Positions 36,110 through 48,699 of a stretch of 64,000 bases of DNA are shown piece by piece. The notes beneath the pieces were generated by a model that worked only from the letters and a program-made list of their open reading frames with translations, was not told where the DNA came from and did not search any database. The translations under genes were made by a program, and so were the position numbers. The first letter of the stretch is position 1; each line of letters begins with the position of its first letter. Source of the stretch: Adineta ricciae (taxonomy: Eukaryota > Rotifera > Eurotatoria > Adinetida > Adinetidae); the NCBI GenBank assembly GCA_905250025.1, contig CAJNOJ010000001.1, positions 1,488,001-1,552,000 of the forward strand, written 5' to 3'.

Positions 36110-38891
36110 TTAGGAATCATTATTCGTAGAAACTGTTGCAGGTTGAATTTGATTTTGTAGAAAATCGATCGTATCTTTGATTATTTGTAAACGTGTACGC
36201 AAAGATTGAGAAATGAATGCCGTGTACTGAAGTTGGGATTCAATTGGCAAAACATTCAATATTTTCCAAGCCCAACTAGGTCCATCCGCTAATAGAAGGG
36301 AAAAAAACGACATTTCAGTGAGAATCAAGACTCCAATGCAATTTTTACTTGAATCACGAGTGAAATCGTCACATGATGGATATTCTTCTAATTGACGAGA
36401 GATTAATTCTTGTCGATGTGTGCCGAGTTGGTCAAACCAATGACGAACATCTGAATAGGTACTACGATTCAGTTCAGACAGATCTAATCGAACAAAAAAG
36501 GAGAACAATGATTGAAAACAAGAAAGGAATCATCAAACGGACCATCAAAGTCTTCTTGTTCGATCGGATGATCTCGTATAAGTTGAACACGCGCTGTGTA
36601 GTATTGATCTCTCATTCCTCGATCAATAACACGAAAACGTCGTCGACCAATAGTATCCACAATGGAACGTCCATCGCGAGTATATACAAGGCCACGAATG
36701 TATAACAATGTTCCGTGATCAGTAAACATTCTAAGAAAAAGTACATTGAAATTTGATACGCTTCTTGGTTTTGGCGACATTTTTTCTCAGGTAAAAGGTG
36801 TTTTTTTTTACTCAAAAAAACAAGTACGTCAATATACGTGTACATAGTTCAGAAATGTATCTACTCAAATCGAATATTTCCCTTGATAGTCTTACTCTGT
36901 TTCTTCGTCGTATGTACACATGCCGAACGTTCTAGATTGCGTAGACATTGTTCGTCGGATCAACAATCGATAACGTGGCTCGAATACATGTAATGGACAA
37001 GAACAAAACGGCAAAGGTAATACACAGACAAATATTGGAATTTCGAATACGATCGATGCGTCAGTATTATTTGACAATAATTTTGGAATTAGTATTCTAA
37101 GAAAAAAAGACAATTTTAGATGGAAATTTAGTACAAGATAGTGCATTACCCATCGATATTTTCTTGTTCATGTAGAGCTTGTCGTTCTCGATATTCCTCC
37201 GGAAAAAAACTTTCAATTATTTTCGAAATAATTTCCGTCGTGTTCACATAAGATTGAATCAGTAATGGAAAAAACTAAACAAACAAAGATAGGAGTTGGC
37301 AAACTTTTTTATCAACAGAAGTTCGTACTTCGTCCAATGAATTCTTGCACATTGGGCATTGAGCTTGCGTATTATCAATCGAACGAATTAGGCACTCTCG
37401 GCAGAAAACATGTCCACAAGGTGTTGTCATCGGTAGCCACAATAGACTTAAATGTTCGAAGAATATTATGACAAGAATCATTGAATACCATTCGTATACA
37501 TACTTAACACATATAGAACATTCGAAATCTTTGACGGACAATTGTTTGTGATCAGCTAATGAACAAAAACAGGAACTTGTCGCTAAATTTTTACAAATCA
37601 ATAGAGAAATTTTCAATTCGAAGGGCACATACACGTTGAACGACATGTAAGTAATTTAGTATCACATATACCTGCAAGAAAAAGAAGGCGTTCGTGTCAT
37701 AATTGGAGTCTGTAACGGATAAACGACAGATCACTCGGAGCGTAATGCCCTCGTAATTTTCTCTTATGAATTAAAATCTGCTCATACCAGAATTAGTTAC
37801 GATTGTCGATGTGTCATTTGGTATGACTGGGGATGAACGTATTTCTATCGGAAATGTATCTTCCGGTTGATCATTATTATGTAAAACTGCATGAAGATGC
37901 TACAAGAAAAGCATCAAATTCATCAAAGTAAAATCTCTAGTAGATTGTCACTTACTTGAGCCATTATTTGTTTTCCTATTTGATCGTCGGGGTCAATAGT
38001 GAGTCCTTGTAATGACAACAATAATGCTGACGTAAAACGCTTCGTTTCAAATAGGATTTGACTACGACAATAATAACCCTATGAAGATCATTGGTTGCTA
38101 GTTACATTTCCAATATATGTCTTACTTTTTTCCAGAATGGTTTTAATCGAATAACGTGTTCACTATCAGTTAATGCTTTATCGAATTGTTTCAATTTTAT
38201 ATATGTTTTTGCTCGGCCATAAAATGCTAAATATTCATTGTCATCTAAAAACAAGAAGAATAATGAACGTTAAGAAGAGAAAACGACTCCTACATTTCGT
38301 GGTGATCTGAGAATAAATCTCGATCGCTTGTTGATAGTTTTCACGCATACATTCATTTCGTGCTTGTTGGTACAGTCGAATGTTTTCACATTTGAATTCT
38401 AAGGTTTTTATGCGTTCAATTATTTCCTTGAGAAAATGATTTCGACTGAACCGATGGTCAATTGCATACCGAATCGATGATGTAATCTGTCCTTGAATAT
38501 TTTTCGGACAACGCGGGCAGTCGATTGATGTATCTTCTAAATCTTTAATGCATTGTTCGCAATATGTATGACCACAGTAAAGTGTCAATGGTTCATAGAT
38601 AAGATCTTCGCAGAAGGAACATATCCATGGACAAGATATAGCCAATGATGATGACATTGCCATTTGTTGAATAGCGAGTTGATGACAAATGGGTTCGAGT
38701 TCTACCGATGTATAAGATAAAAATCGTGCACCTGGCTTTCGTAAATCAGCTAAGAATTGTTGACAGCACTGAACCAGTAAAGATGATTTGACTTTCAACA
38801 AAGATTTCTTCTTCTGTTCTAATATGAGCTTTCGTTTTTTCACGCGAACTAATGAACCCTTTGAAGAATTAGGATGATAGTTAGAGTACAT
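36110..38891 (-). CDS. LONRF3: LON-domain and RING-finger protein (LONRF family)
   Basis: Twelve exons: 38891-38294, 38244-38126, 38078-37956, 37899-37788, 37671-37633, 37582-37504, 37446-37329, 37274-37150, 37096-36896, 36730-36543, 36483-36349 and 36288-36110, giving 671 aa. Domain order is as in LONRF1-3. First comes a RING (CSFCEDLIYEPLTLYCGHTYC, then CPRCP) near residue 95, then TPR helices (YDNEYLAFYGRAKTYIKLKQF). A second RING follows (DFECSICV, TTPCGHVFCREC, CPMCKNSL). The LON substrate-binding domain closes the protein (IPIFVCVLPLPFCSCPLHVFEPRYRLLIRR, RTFGMCTYDEE, GRSIVDTIGRRRFRV, WAWKILNVLPI). The two tiny exons at 37671-37633 and 37582-37504 were placed by phase and are the least certain. 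LONRFs are E3 ligases linked to clearance of damaged proteins. The paralogue number is arbitrary here. Confidence 0.94.
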
Positions 38892-39711
38892 TTTCGATTG
38901 AAGTGAAAGACATTAAACATATGCATAAATGAAATGTTCTTGATAAAGTAGAAAATATCGACTTCACCAAAACGAACTGATTACGTGAGCAACGTCTATA
39001 TGCTCGCGTTCTCGATTTTTTTTCTTTTTCTCTTTCTTTTCTCCCACTTTCCGAATGACGCGCTTTTTCTGTTCTGCTCCACTTTCAGTGCTTTCTACAA
39101 CCTTCTCGGACTGATTACAACATCGCAAATACTGCTTCCTACGAGACAATTATGTAACCGTTCTATAACATACATTGTGAAAAGAACGAAATAACCTATT
39201 TCTTTTTCCATCGATCCGATAGAACTAAGTACAAAACAACAGTTTGGAGTATTATCATTAGACACTTTTGATATCGCCAGTCAGGTGATATACATTTTGA
39301 TAAACATCACAGCATTTTACCTATTTATACGTGAAACACTACCATCTTTTGATTATCTCGAAAAGCACTTCAAATAAAGGTGGATCGGTATTTTCATAGT
39401 TGAACTCTTTGAGTCCACTTCTATTTGAATGTATCGTACCCCCACACAGATAGACATTTACATCATACCTACCGGATCGCACTTAGAGCACTTTATTAAA
39501 TTATACCATGAAGAGAATTTGTTTCGTCAAGAATCAGAGTTATTTTTTTCTATATATCTATGTATATATATATATATATATATGTGTGTGCTTATAAATA
39601 TATAATTAGAAAAAAAAATCAATGTATCTACAATAATTCAATATATAAAAACAAATCACACCGTCTTTCAAATTCGTTTGTTTTGCTTTTCTCACAGAGA
39701 TTATGTTGGAT
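38892..39711. other. Intergenic region between LONRF and ARAP
   Basis: About 820 bases. It holds a pyrimidine-rich stretch near 39016-39045 and a TA/TG microsatellite near 39564-39590. It should contain the LONRF promoter and the ARAP 3' end. No exon is supported. Confidence 0.5.
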
Positions 39712-42700
39712 TCATTTACGTAGCTGTTTACAAAAATTCGATGCCACATGAGAAGTTTTCGAGATAATTTTGCTTTTCATCGGAATCGAACGTTTTTTCG
39801 ACAAAACAGATGACGAGGCATGATAATTTTGTAATGGTAAATAACTGATACCATTCGGTAATGTCCGAGATGCTCGACGACTCCATTTGTCGTGACCATT
39901 ATTCCGCACGATCTCCAAATACCAGGAAAACATTTGATTACGATCAGCAAAACGGAAGGAAAAACCAAATGGTAATTGACTAGAATTTCCATCGGGAATT
40001 TCAGGAGGTAGAACAGTCATAATTCGATATTCATTCATATCAAATGGAGTGACAAAACGACAATCGGCTCCAATGTAAAGATAAATTTCTTCAATCGACC
40101 AAGACTTTATCAGTGTTTGTTGATCGAACGAGACGCTGGCAGTTAAATCTTGAGAATTAACATTTCCTTTCCATTTCACCGATTTTTCATTTGCACTTGT
40201 TACTACCCGATGAACTTCAAGCTAGAAGAAAAGAATCATTTCAAAGCTGATTATGTAAAACTTACAAAATGACATTAGAATGACACACACACCTGTTGCG
40301 TCTCACTAGCGAAAAGAGAATAGGCGTGCACTGAGTCTCATATTCTTAATGATACATCTATACTTCAATGCATCTCTAACTCGAGGACACGAAAATAACC
40401 TGATTACAATTGATAGATCTGTCCTTATTAATTTCGAAAAGAACAAAACGCATAATAATTGCGCTATTGAAAGTTTAAAGCAATACTTTTCTTCAACATA
40501 TGATTAACTTACTGTTGCCTTTTCAAAGATCCATAAACATGGCATCCATCGTTGATTAGTGATATCAAAATATTCACATTGAGTGGAATGATTATTTACT
40601 ATAGATTGTCGTTGCGCCAAACGTTCTTTTTCGAATTGAATATAATTGAGTTTAACTACAAATGTTGCTTGACGATTCAATTCATGCGAGAGATATGTTC
40701 GATAACGATATAGAACCTCGGAGATATTCTCACAAGAGTACATTGGTCGTTCAAGAGTTTGATCAATGATAACTTCGAACAGACACCAGAAAAAACAATC
40801 ATTTTGATTTACTTGTTTGAGTAACTTATCGACAACCATATCGGCAGTCGTTTCTTCTTCGAATATATTCATAGCGTAACCATTCAATTCATCGGAACGA
40901 GATTCAAAATAAACAGATATCATTGCGCCATCTAACAGGCGTGGATTGAGTTGATTTTCACGGAATGAGATTAGAGTTTCTATACAATTCTTCTCATGTT
41001 CAAGTTCATCGTATGTTATATCAAATAATTCACAGTAATATTTACAAAGGTTCGTGAGAATAATCAGATTGGCTTGGATAGATGGTGTGACATGAACGTA
41101 AGCTGATGAGACAGGAAATTGAGAAGGAGATGCAGAGGCGATCGACAGACGACGAGATGCTGAATAGAAACAGTTTTTATTCAAGTTTTGAAGAGACATT
41201 TCAATTACCTTTGGAATGCAATGACTGATTTCTCTTCAGATTCGCAGATGTTCGTCTGTTGTTTTGATTTAAATATGATTCTTCGTCATCTTCCGAATCT
41301 CTTTTATCCAGATCATCAAGTGATCTATTTCGATATTCGAATCGGTTATCTTTATAATCCAGTGGGACAGAAATATCTTGAGAAATAAGACACGGTGCAA
41401 ATGTTGATATCAAATTTGATAGAGTCATTCCATTTCTTGAAGATAACGCTGCAACTGCATGCATATGTATCAACATTAATCTCAATGTTGCATAATTGAT
41501 CGGTAGATGTTGTTTGAGATCTTTAATCAAAACTCGATAATATTGTATTAGCTGATCTTCGGTCATCGTATCATCGACAGTTGAACGTAACCATGCATGG
41601 TAACTTTGCCGTGTACCGAGTAATGGTACATCTAGATGACGAAGGAAGCGTTTTAAAGCATTGGCAACATCATGTTCGCTGTAGTTTTCATGTGATAACA
41701 GATGTGTAAATGGATCTGCTAGACATTCATTTAATAATTGTCTCACTTTTGATTCTTGTCCAGCTTGACGATAAATGCCTGTAAACCAACGAAAAATCTC
41801 ATGAGAACCTTCTTGATATGAGCACAAGTATTGTTACCTTTTGTTTGTAAACCGCGTTCGAAAATAAAATTAACGAACCGTTCGACAATCACTGGTATGT
41901 TCTGAGATGTTAATATCTGTTGATTTATATCTGTCAATGTTCGTACCTGGACAGCTTCACGTAGACACGAATATAACATATTTGTTAGTTTACTAATCGG
42001 CGATGAGAGGTAAAGAAATCGATTCGAAACAAGACAAAGAATCACACCAGTAAATTCTCGAGTTTTTTGATAAGCTAAATGGGAAAGAAACGAATGATTC
42101 TTTCGAATAGAAGATATTCATTGCTACTTACTTAAACTTGAATATTTTCTCAAGTCTACTTCGTCAAAGATGGTATCTGAACAAAGAACGAATCGTCCGG
42201 CATAGACAATGGCAATAACCTGTTGTTTTTCTGCATTGATTCCCTCTTGTACATTTAATTTCATTAATAAAATAAAATTCGGATAAATCAATTGATGATA
42301 GGAATATTCTCGTTTAATAATTTCACGTATCCAAACGGAACGTTCGATTTCACTGGCAAAAACACATTCATATTCATTCGTCGATATGCGATCATCAACA
42401 ATCAATGAACATTGACAATTGACATTTGCTGGCGGCGCATTCGATAGCCGACATTTCAAAGAAATACCATGTATAGATTGATTATGAATAGCAAGAATGT
42501 TATTTAGATCGATTTCGAATAAGCACCGTTGAGATTTGTCAGATGTAACCGGAAAGATTTTCAGATGATTGTTTTCATAACGTGTTAGAAATTCTTTCAA
42601 AACGCCATATTTCGTTGATAAATAAACGATTGACTCATTGACATCTTCTAAGTTGCTTTTCATGAAATCAAAATCAGAAAAACCTACGGACAAACAAAAT

Positions 42701-44763
42701 CGTCATTCGTATTGAAAATTTCGTTACATTCTAAACCTATCAGACATAAGTCTAAGACACCAAAAGGTACTTGACACAAGGTCATTTTTATTCTGTTACA
42801 AAGAATCATGATTACAAGCGTCTGTCTCAGGTACTTGTCAACATACTCGATGAAAAATCATTGCCGAGTAAATTGCACTGTATTCCTTTCAATTGATATG
42901 ATGATGAATGACTACATACTATGATCATCATATGCAACCCACTATGCACATACTACCAGCGACGACTAGTTTTCAATCGCCGAGAACAATACACATGGGA
43001 TGTTAGTCAAGTTAACACTACTCATTCTATTAATTTTAGTGAATATACATGCTGTTACTAACACTTCAATTAACTTCTTTCGCGAAAGAAAATAAAACTA
43101 AACAATAGACATATGAACATGAATGAAGAAAATTATTTCGCTAACGAAACAAACAGACTTACCACCATTGGCGAGAATGATTTTCATCTGTTTAGTTTGT
43201 TGATGTCGTTTAGCATGATCGGCAACGGAGAACATCTTGTCCGAGTAGTTTGCATTCGCTCCTAACATGAATAAATGTATCGTTTTGCCATAATCAGTGG
43301 TTTCGACGTTTTCGTATAACATTCTATTCAATTCATCTTGTGATAGTGTTCGATGCCGATAGTACGATTGTAAATAAATTTTCTCAATATACTTTTTTCT
43401 TATGTACTGTTGACGTTCTAAATCATTCGACTGTTCAGTTGGTTTCACCAGTAGTGATGAGTCATTTTCCAGTAGGTTATTGGAAAATTGATTTCCAAAC
43501 TCAACTAACAATTCGATCAAATGAGGATCACACGCAATCGTAAGTAACGATTGAAGACGAAGAAAATCTGATGTTATTAAACGGTGAATAGCTATAACAA
43601 GTGAAAAGTAAGAATCGAACGAATTTAACAGTCAAACTTACCGGCACATTTTTTACATATGACCAAAAGCCATGACATGATGGCAACGGTCGGATTTTCT
43701 GAATTACAATCAGCACATTGACAATTACTCGGATTTTCCTGTGCTTTTTCAAGATAAATCGTTGTTCGTCCTTAATACGTGAAAGATCAATTGCGTTTTC
43801 ACACATTTCTTCTTTCTTTCTTCGACTCACTCGATACAGGCGGACCGCTATTGATACTAATTGATGAATTGGCGAAATCGTCGATTAGAATTGAAACTGG
43901 ACTCGGCTGTTTAGACATTAGTTCAGCTGGTAATCTAATCGAAAAGAAATTCTTTCATTTCCATCAATCTGAGTCTTTTCTACATACCGCTGATCGGCTT
44001 GATCATGTGATACCAGAGAATCTTCTTTGGAAGTCACTGAAACTTCTTGTTTAGGTACCTGGAAGGTAATCAATTAAAAGAACTTTTCAATTAAATATCA
44101 GTATTTGAATCAACTTCAAATAATCATCTGTTCCTTTTTTTTTGTATTCTTATCGAATGTCAAGCAGCGAGAAGAGAAATAGCATACTTTTCTTTTCTTT
44201 TTTTCTTCGTCGTCTTACTCTTTTGTTCCCTATGATGTAAAAGATGACATTGAAACATATACATTTTCTTTTCCTATTCATCTGAAGAAAAATATTCACA
44301 AGAAATTATTTACCGATAATGAAGGCTGATCAGAAGTGACTGAAGAATTTGAATAGGTCATTGAATTGTCATCAGGCGTCGATGATGTAATATAGAATAA
44401 AGTTGTATTTGACGGATTAAATGAAATTGAACGATGAAAAGCATCGGCCTTTGTGAGATTTTTAACTCGATTGGCAGAATCCACACTTGGCGTACGATAT
44501 ACAACACGATTATCATTGTTCTCGGAAGTCATTTCTGATTTTTCAACGGGATCTGGGTCACCTGAAAGATAGAGCGAAAGAGAACTAAGTTTCAGTTCAT
44601 TTACTGTGTAGTTACCAGGCGTTAACTCGGCATTATTCAAATCGGCGGTAATTAGTTTTTCTTGTTTTGATTTCGGCGTTTTATTTTGATTTAGTTTCAA
44701 TCGGTTTTTGAAAATTGAATTTGATAGTCGAGCTTCACAGGGTATATCAAAGGAATGATCCAT
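39712..44763 (-). CDS. ARAP1: ARAP-type ArfGAP-ankyrin-PH-RhoGAP-RA-PH protein
   Basis: Eleven exons: 44763-44616, 44561-44314, 44058-43988, 43934-43831, 43770-43642, 43591-43163, 42683-42132, 42074-41838, 41778-41209, 41159-40513 and 40221-39712, giving 1214 aa with all phases matched. A disordered N-terminus of about 190 residues is followed by an ArfGAP zinc finger (NPSNCQCADC, 16 residues, CKKC) with the catalytic Arg in AIHR. Next come ankyrin-like helices (TTDYGKTIHLFMLGANANYSD), a PH domain, a RhoGAP domain (VPVIVERFVNFIFERGLQ type, arginine finger in GIYRQAGQ, then NALKRFLRHLDVPLL), a Ras-association domain and a last PH domain. ARAPs switch off Arf and Rho GTPases downstream of phosphoinositides. 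The vertebrate SAM domain and the first two PH domains are missing. The gene starts 99 nt after POLR3E, with a splice acceptor abutting the ATG. Confidence 0.92.
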
Positions 44764-44862
44764 CTAGAATTAAAATAAACCAGAAAATCAATGAATCGAA
44801 ATCATCGTTTTATCACTTAGGAAACAAATGAAAACAAGAATATCACAAAAAAAGAACTTTTC
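44764..44862 (-). promoter_or_regulatory. 99-nt POLR3E-ARAP gap with 3' splice site on the ATG
   Basis: On the minus strand the gap ends GGTTTATTTTAATTCTAG, directly followed by the ARAP ATG. With only 99 nt after the POLR3E stop, this looks like an intercistronic trans-splice acceptor within an operon. Confidence 0.6.
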
Positions 44863-45901
44863 TTAGTTGCTTATTGATTGATTATCTTTTGAAAGAAATT
44901 CTTCACGAATACGTTGAGCTTCGAATGAATGAGGATTCATAATACAAACGAGATCTTGCCAACGTTCATCATCGCGCATTTGACGATAATAACTGTACGA
45001 TTGTAGACGTTTTTTCTTATGATAATCGCTTTCTTTCTTAGCAAACTTCATTGTTACTAAACTTGCAATCGGTTCAGGTTTATTTTCTTCACTTTCACTT
45101 CCTGATTGTTCGCCATCGCTGCCATACGCTTCATCATCAATAAAGTTTGAGTCTTTTGCATTAGCACCACCAGATGTTGAGGATGTTGTATCGATATAAT
45201 TAAACTGTGGTCGGAGTTGTATGATAGATTTCAGTGGACATAGAACTAAACGACGATTTTGATTGTCGAACAGGCAGACAAAATAATGGTCACCTAAAAT
45301 AGAAACGAGTGTAAGCGATTCTGATTCAAGAAAACAAATTGTCGGAGAAAAATCACATACGCAAACAGACGTGAGTCTATTCGTCAAGTTAAGTCGAATA
45401 TTTTTGAAAGAAAAATGCATGAGAATATAAATTCGCCTGAAGGATTACGAAAAGAAAAGATTTTTCTTTCACAAAAAACAAATCAATGTCATGTATTCTA
45501 ATTTCTTCAAGACGGCGATCGTCACTTTAGAACGCAAATACAGACAAAGGTGAAATGTTACCGTTTGATGAAATTGTTGATGCAATAGTCTGTTTATCCA
45601 TCCGATCACTATTGAAATACTGTCTTCCATTCTCGTTATTCGTACTATCTGCAAATTGTTTACCACGTGCCGCATAATAATTTGTTGATTGAGGATCAAT
45701 TAGTAGATCCATTTCTACTAGAGAATGTTTTTCCTTGATTCGTGCACTTGCGAACGTTGTTTCATCATACGAACGATAGTGAGGTCGAATAGGATACTGA
45801 AATAGGTACGTCGATTGGGGCGTTCGCCGTAGCTCTACATCAACTTCGTAGAGAAGTTCATCGTCGTCATCAATATCCATTGATGTATGACCATTCGTCA
45901 T
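44863..45901 (-). CDS. POLR3E: RNA polymerase III subunit RPC5 (short, Rpc37-like form)
   Basis: Pol III subunit that, with RPC4, forms the TFIIF-like lobe needed for initiation and termination. Exons are 45901-45562 and 45293-44863, giving 256 aa. It matches the N-terminal third of human POLR3E: an acidic start, YEVDVELRR, then YLFQYPIRP, EMDLLIDPQSTNYY, RMDKQTIAST, and LVLCPLKSIIQLRPQFNYID. An acidic linker follows, then KKRLQSYSYYRQMRDDERWQDL. Human POLR3E is about 700 aa and carries extra C-terminal winged helices; here the protein ends where yeast Rpc37 ends. The intron 45561-45294 (268 nt) is long for this window. ARAP follows 99 nt downstream on the same strand. REP starts 223 nt upstream in the opposite direction. 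Confidence 0.92.
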
Positions 45902-46124
45902 GATGAAAACCTAGGTGGTGAGTAAAACGAGAAAAAAAAACAGAACAGGTTTATTTCAGTAGTAAATCATGAAATCGAACGAACAAGGACGAAGCGTGAA
46001 TCATTCAGTAAGCAATTCCCTGTGGCGACACATAGGAGAAATTTTATTTGTAGCTAGAAGTGGACCATTAGGAGAGTTTTATAACTCGTAGGTTTGATTC
46101 ATACATCATCATTTTCAATTCAAC
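45902..46124. promoter_or_regulatory. Bidirectional promoter region, POLR3E / REP
   Basis: Only 223 nt separate the divergent start codons of POLR3E (minus) and REP (plus), so both promoters must share this interval. No clear TATA box is seen on either strand. Confidence 0.5.
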
Positions 46125-48261
46125 ATGCTAGAAGGATTGCCACGTGAATACGACGTTATCGTCGTTGGAACCGGTAAGAAAGTGATTTCTTGGAAAATTG
46201 ATCAACAAGGAATTTTCAATGTATAGGAATGGTAGAAAGCATTCTCGGAGCTGCCTGCGCACGAATTGGCAAAAGTGTACTTCATATCGATGTGTAAGAT
46301 CGATTTACAGAAGAAAATATGAACTCAAACAATAAACATTTGTTTGTAGAAACGATTATTACGGTTCGGAATGGGCATCATTTTCATTGGACGCTTTGAT
46401 GGAATGGACACAGAAACAGGAAACTGCTGAGATAAACATCGATCCACACGATGAACATGAGAAAATCGTACCGATTAGTAATCCAAAAGATGTTTGTCGT
46501 AATGTGCAATTGAAATGGAATATTCCGTAAGAATAATAAGTTAAAATTTGATCACCAAAACGATTGATTATGTAGAGAAACGAAAGAGGAAACAGAGACA
46601 ATGGAGGAGAATGCATCAAAACCAATGACACTGGATGTTTTGAAAAAACAATCACGAAAATTCAATATTGACTTAACGCCGAAGGTTAGTACAAAAGACA
46701 GAATATTCATTGATTCTCGCTTGATTCTTTTAGTTGTACTATGCGTCTGGTGGTCTGATTGACCTACTCGTTCAATCGAATGTAGCGAAATATTGTGAAT
46801 TTAAGCTTGTTTCTCGTCTTCTATTAGAACGCAATGGTCAACTCGAGAATGTAAGATAGAAACAAAAGTTTGTTCAAAATAAAAATCAACAATTCTTCTT
46901 CAGGTTCCAAGTTCTCGTGCAGATATTTTTAATTCCAATGATATAAGTCTAATTGACAAACGTCTATTAATGAAAGTGATTATGAATTGTTCATCCATGT
47001 CCATTGATGACCTGAACGAAGGTGAGTTTCTCATCTATTCTATGAACAATTTTTATCAAATAATTCTAGATCAAAATCTTCCATTCGTTGAGTATTTGAA
47101 AAAACAAAAACTAAACGATAAACTATGTCATTTAATTCTCAATTCAATTTCCATGGTCGATTACACTGCTACGACAAAAGACGTACTTTTCTATCATGTT
47201 CATTACCATTTTTTAATGTAGAATTTTCTTTCATGTAGGGTTTTATCAAAGCAAAACGTTATTTAGACTCAATTGGTCGATATGGAAATTCGCCATTTCT
47301 TTTCCCATTGTATGGAAACGGTGAAATGACTCAAGCGTTTTGTCGTCTATGTGCTGTTTTCGGTGGTATTCAATTCTTACGTTTTCCACTAGCTGCTTTT
47401 ACTCTGAATTCGTCGACGAATCAATGTACTGGTATTATTGCAACGACAGGCGAACGATTTCATGCCAAGGATGCAGTTATCTGTAATCATGCATATATGA
47501 AATCCATTTCTGAAAGTCAAAATACCATTCATCGCATTGTTTTATTAACAAATCAATCGATCAAAGCAAGTGAAAAGGAAGAAGTATGCAAAAATAAGTT
47601 TACTCTTTCGTCAAATTCCAATGTATTTTGTGTTTGTGTTTGTGTAGATCACATATCTTCGTCTAAGCAGTCCAGATGAAACGGGTATCCATGTGATTGA
47701 AGTTGGTTATGGACCAGGATGTGCTCCAGATGGCCTGTGTATGTGATGTGAACATCTTTTCCATATTGATTGAACTTTTTCTTCTTTAGTCCTTCTGTAT
47801 CTTTTTCCAGAAAAGTCACAAACGCATGCAGGTGATAATACCGATAAAATTATCGAACGTTTATTGAAACTGACTGGAGGTAAAATCATAGAATTGGTTT
47901 CTGTTTTAAATATTCTGTTTGTAATAGATCATTTCACCCGAACGAACATTCTTGGACAATTTACATTCGATCAAATCGAAACAATAAGTCTCCCACCGTC
48001 ATCTATTGACAAACTTTTCCTTACTCACGGACCCGATGGCACCATTGATCATGACGCTGCTGTCAATACAGTTCGTATTTCGTTCTTTTCTAGCTATTCA
48101 TGCAAAATTTGATTTTCTAGGCGCGCAATCTTTTTCATGAGATATATTCGAATGGTGAAGAGTTTTTGGCGCGTGCACCTGATCCAGAGGATATCGTCAT
48201 TGAAGACCCAAGCAATACAGACGATACGTCTACAACTAAAACTGAGAACGAAACTTTGTGA
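46125..48261 (+). CDS. CHM: Rab escort protein (REP/CHM)
   Basis: Presents newly made Rab GTPases to geranylgeranyl transferase II and delivers them to membranes. Twelve exons: 46125-46173, 46227-46293, 46350-46526, 46576-46684, 46734-46850, 46904-47021, 47070-47182, 47239-47583, 47648-47738, 47790-47879, 47928-48070 and 48121-48261, giving 519 aa. The GDI/REP fold is clear: YDVIVVGTGMVESILGAAC, then DYYGSEWASFS, KFNIDLTPKLYYASGGLIDLLV, VPSSRADIFNSND, DKRLLMKVI, and RYGNSPFLFPLYGNGEMTQAFCRLCAVFGG. The REP-type C-terminus is also clear (EIYSNGEEFLARAPDPEDIVIED). The loop between the first helices and FNIDL is much shorter than in human REP1. REP is favoured over Rab GDI because of the ESILGAAC motif and the C-terminal tail. 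Confidence 0.95.
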
Positions 48262-48699
48262 ACGATTTGATTGCATTTTTTTTTGTAATAATAAATTATT
48301 CTTTTACCTAGTCACGTGAACACCGGGCTGTTCTTTCGTTTATGCTTAGCTTTTTACCCAGAGGTTCTAAAGCGAACGAGTATTTAGGTGAAACACACGA
48401 TGATTTGTACTCAAAATCATGTCCATGTCTTTTTGATTTCGTTGTATTTAACAAATAGGTAATTAACATGATTTTGAGATGATGAATTGACGATTGTCTT
48501 CAAAATAACATATTTGTCCTCTCGGTACTAATCATATTCATATAATGTGTGATTATCATCCCATTTTCGTGATTTCATTACATATATTCGTCGATTAGCA
48601 GCAACACCTCCATAATATACTCTATATTTAATTCATAACGTTGCTATTCGCAGAGCGACTATATATACACACAAGTTCGCAGCTCTGGTATGGTCAATC
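48262..48699. other. Intergenic region and promoter of the TIL inhibitor gene
   Basis: About 440 bases without coding exons. A TATA-like TATATATA at 48660-48667 lies 33 nt before the TIL gene start codon. Confidence 0.5.
48660..48667 (+). promoter_or_regulatory. TATA box of the TIL inhibitor gene
   Basis: TATATATA in GCGACTATATATACACAC, 33 nt before the ATG at 48700, implying a very short 5'UTR. Confidence 0.5.

Noticed and set aside
42700-43100. Two GGTACTTG-containing stretches inside the long ARAP intron as extra exons
   Set aside because: Phases of the flanking exons already match directly and neither stretch gives a sensible reading frame with splice sites.
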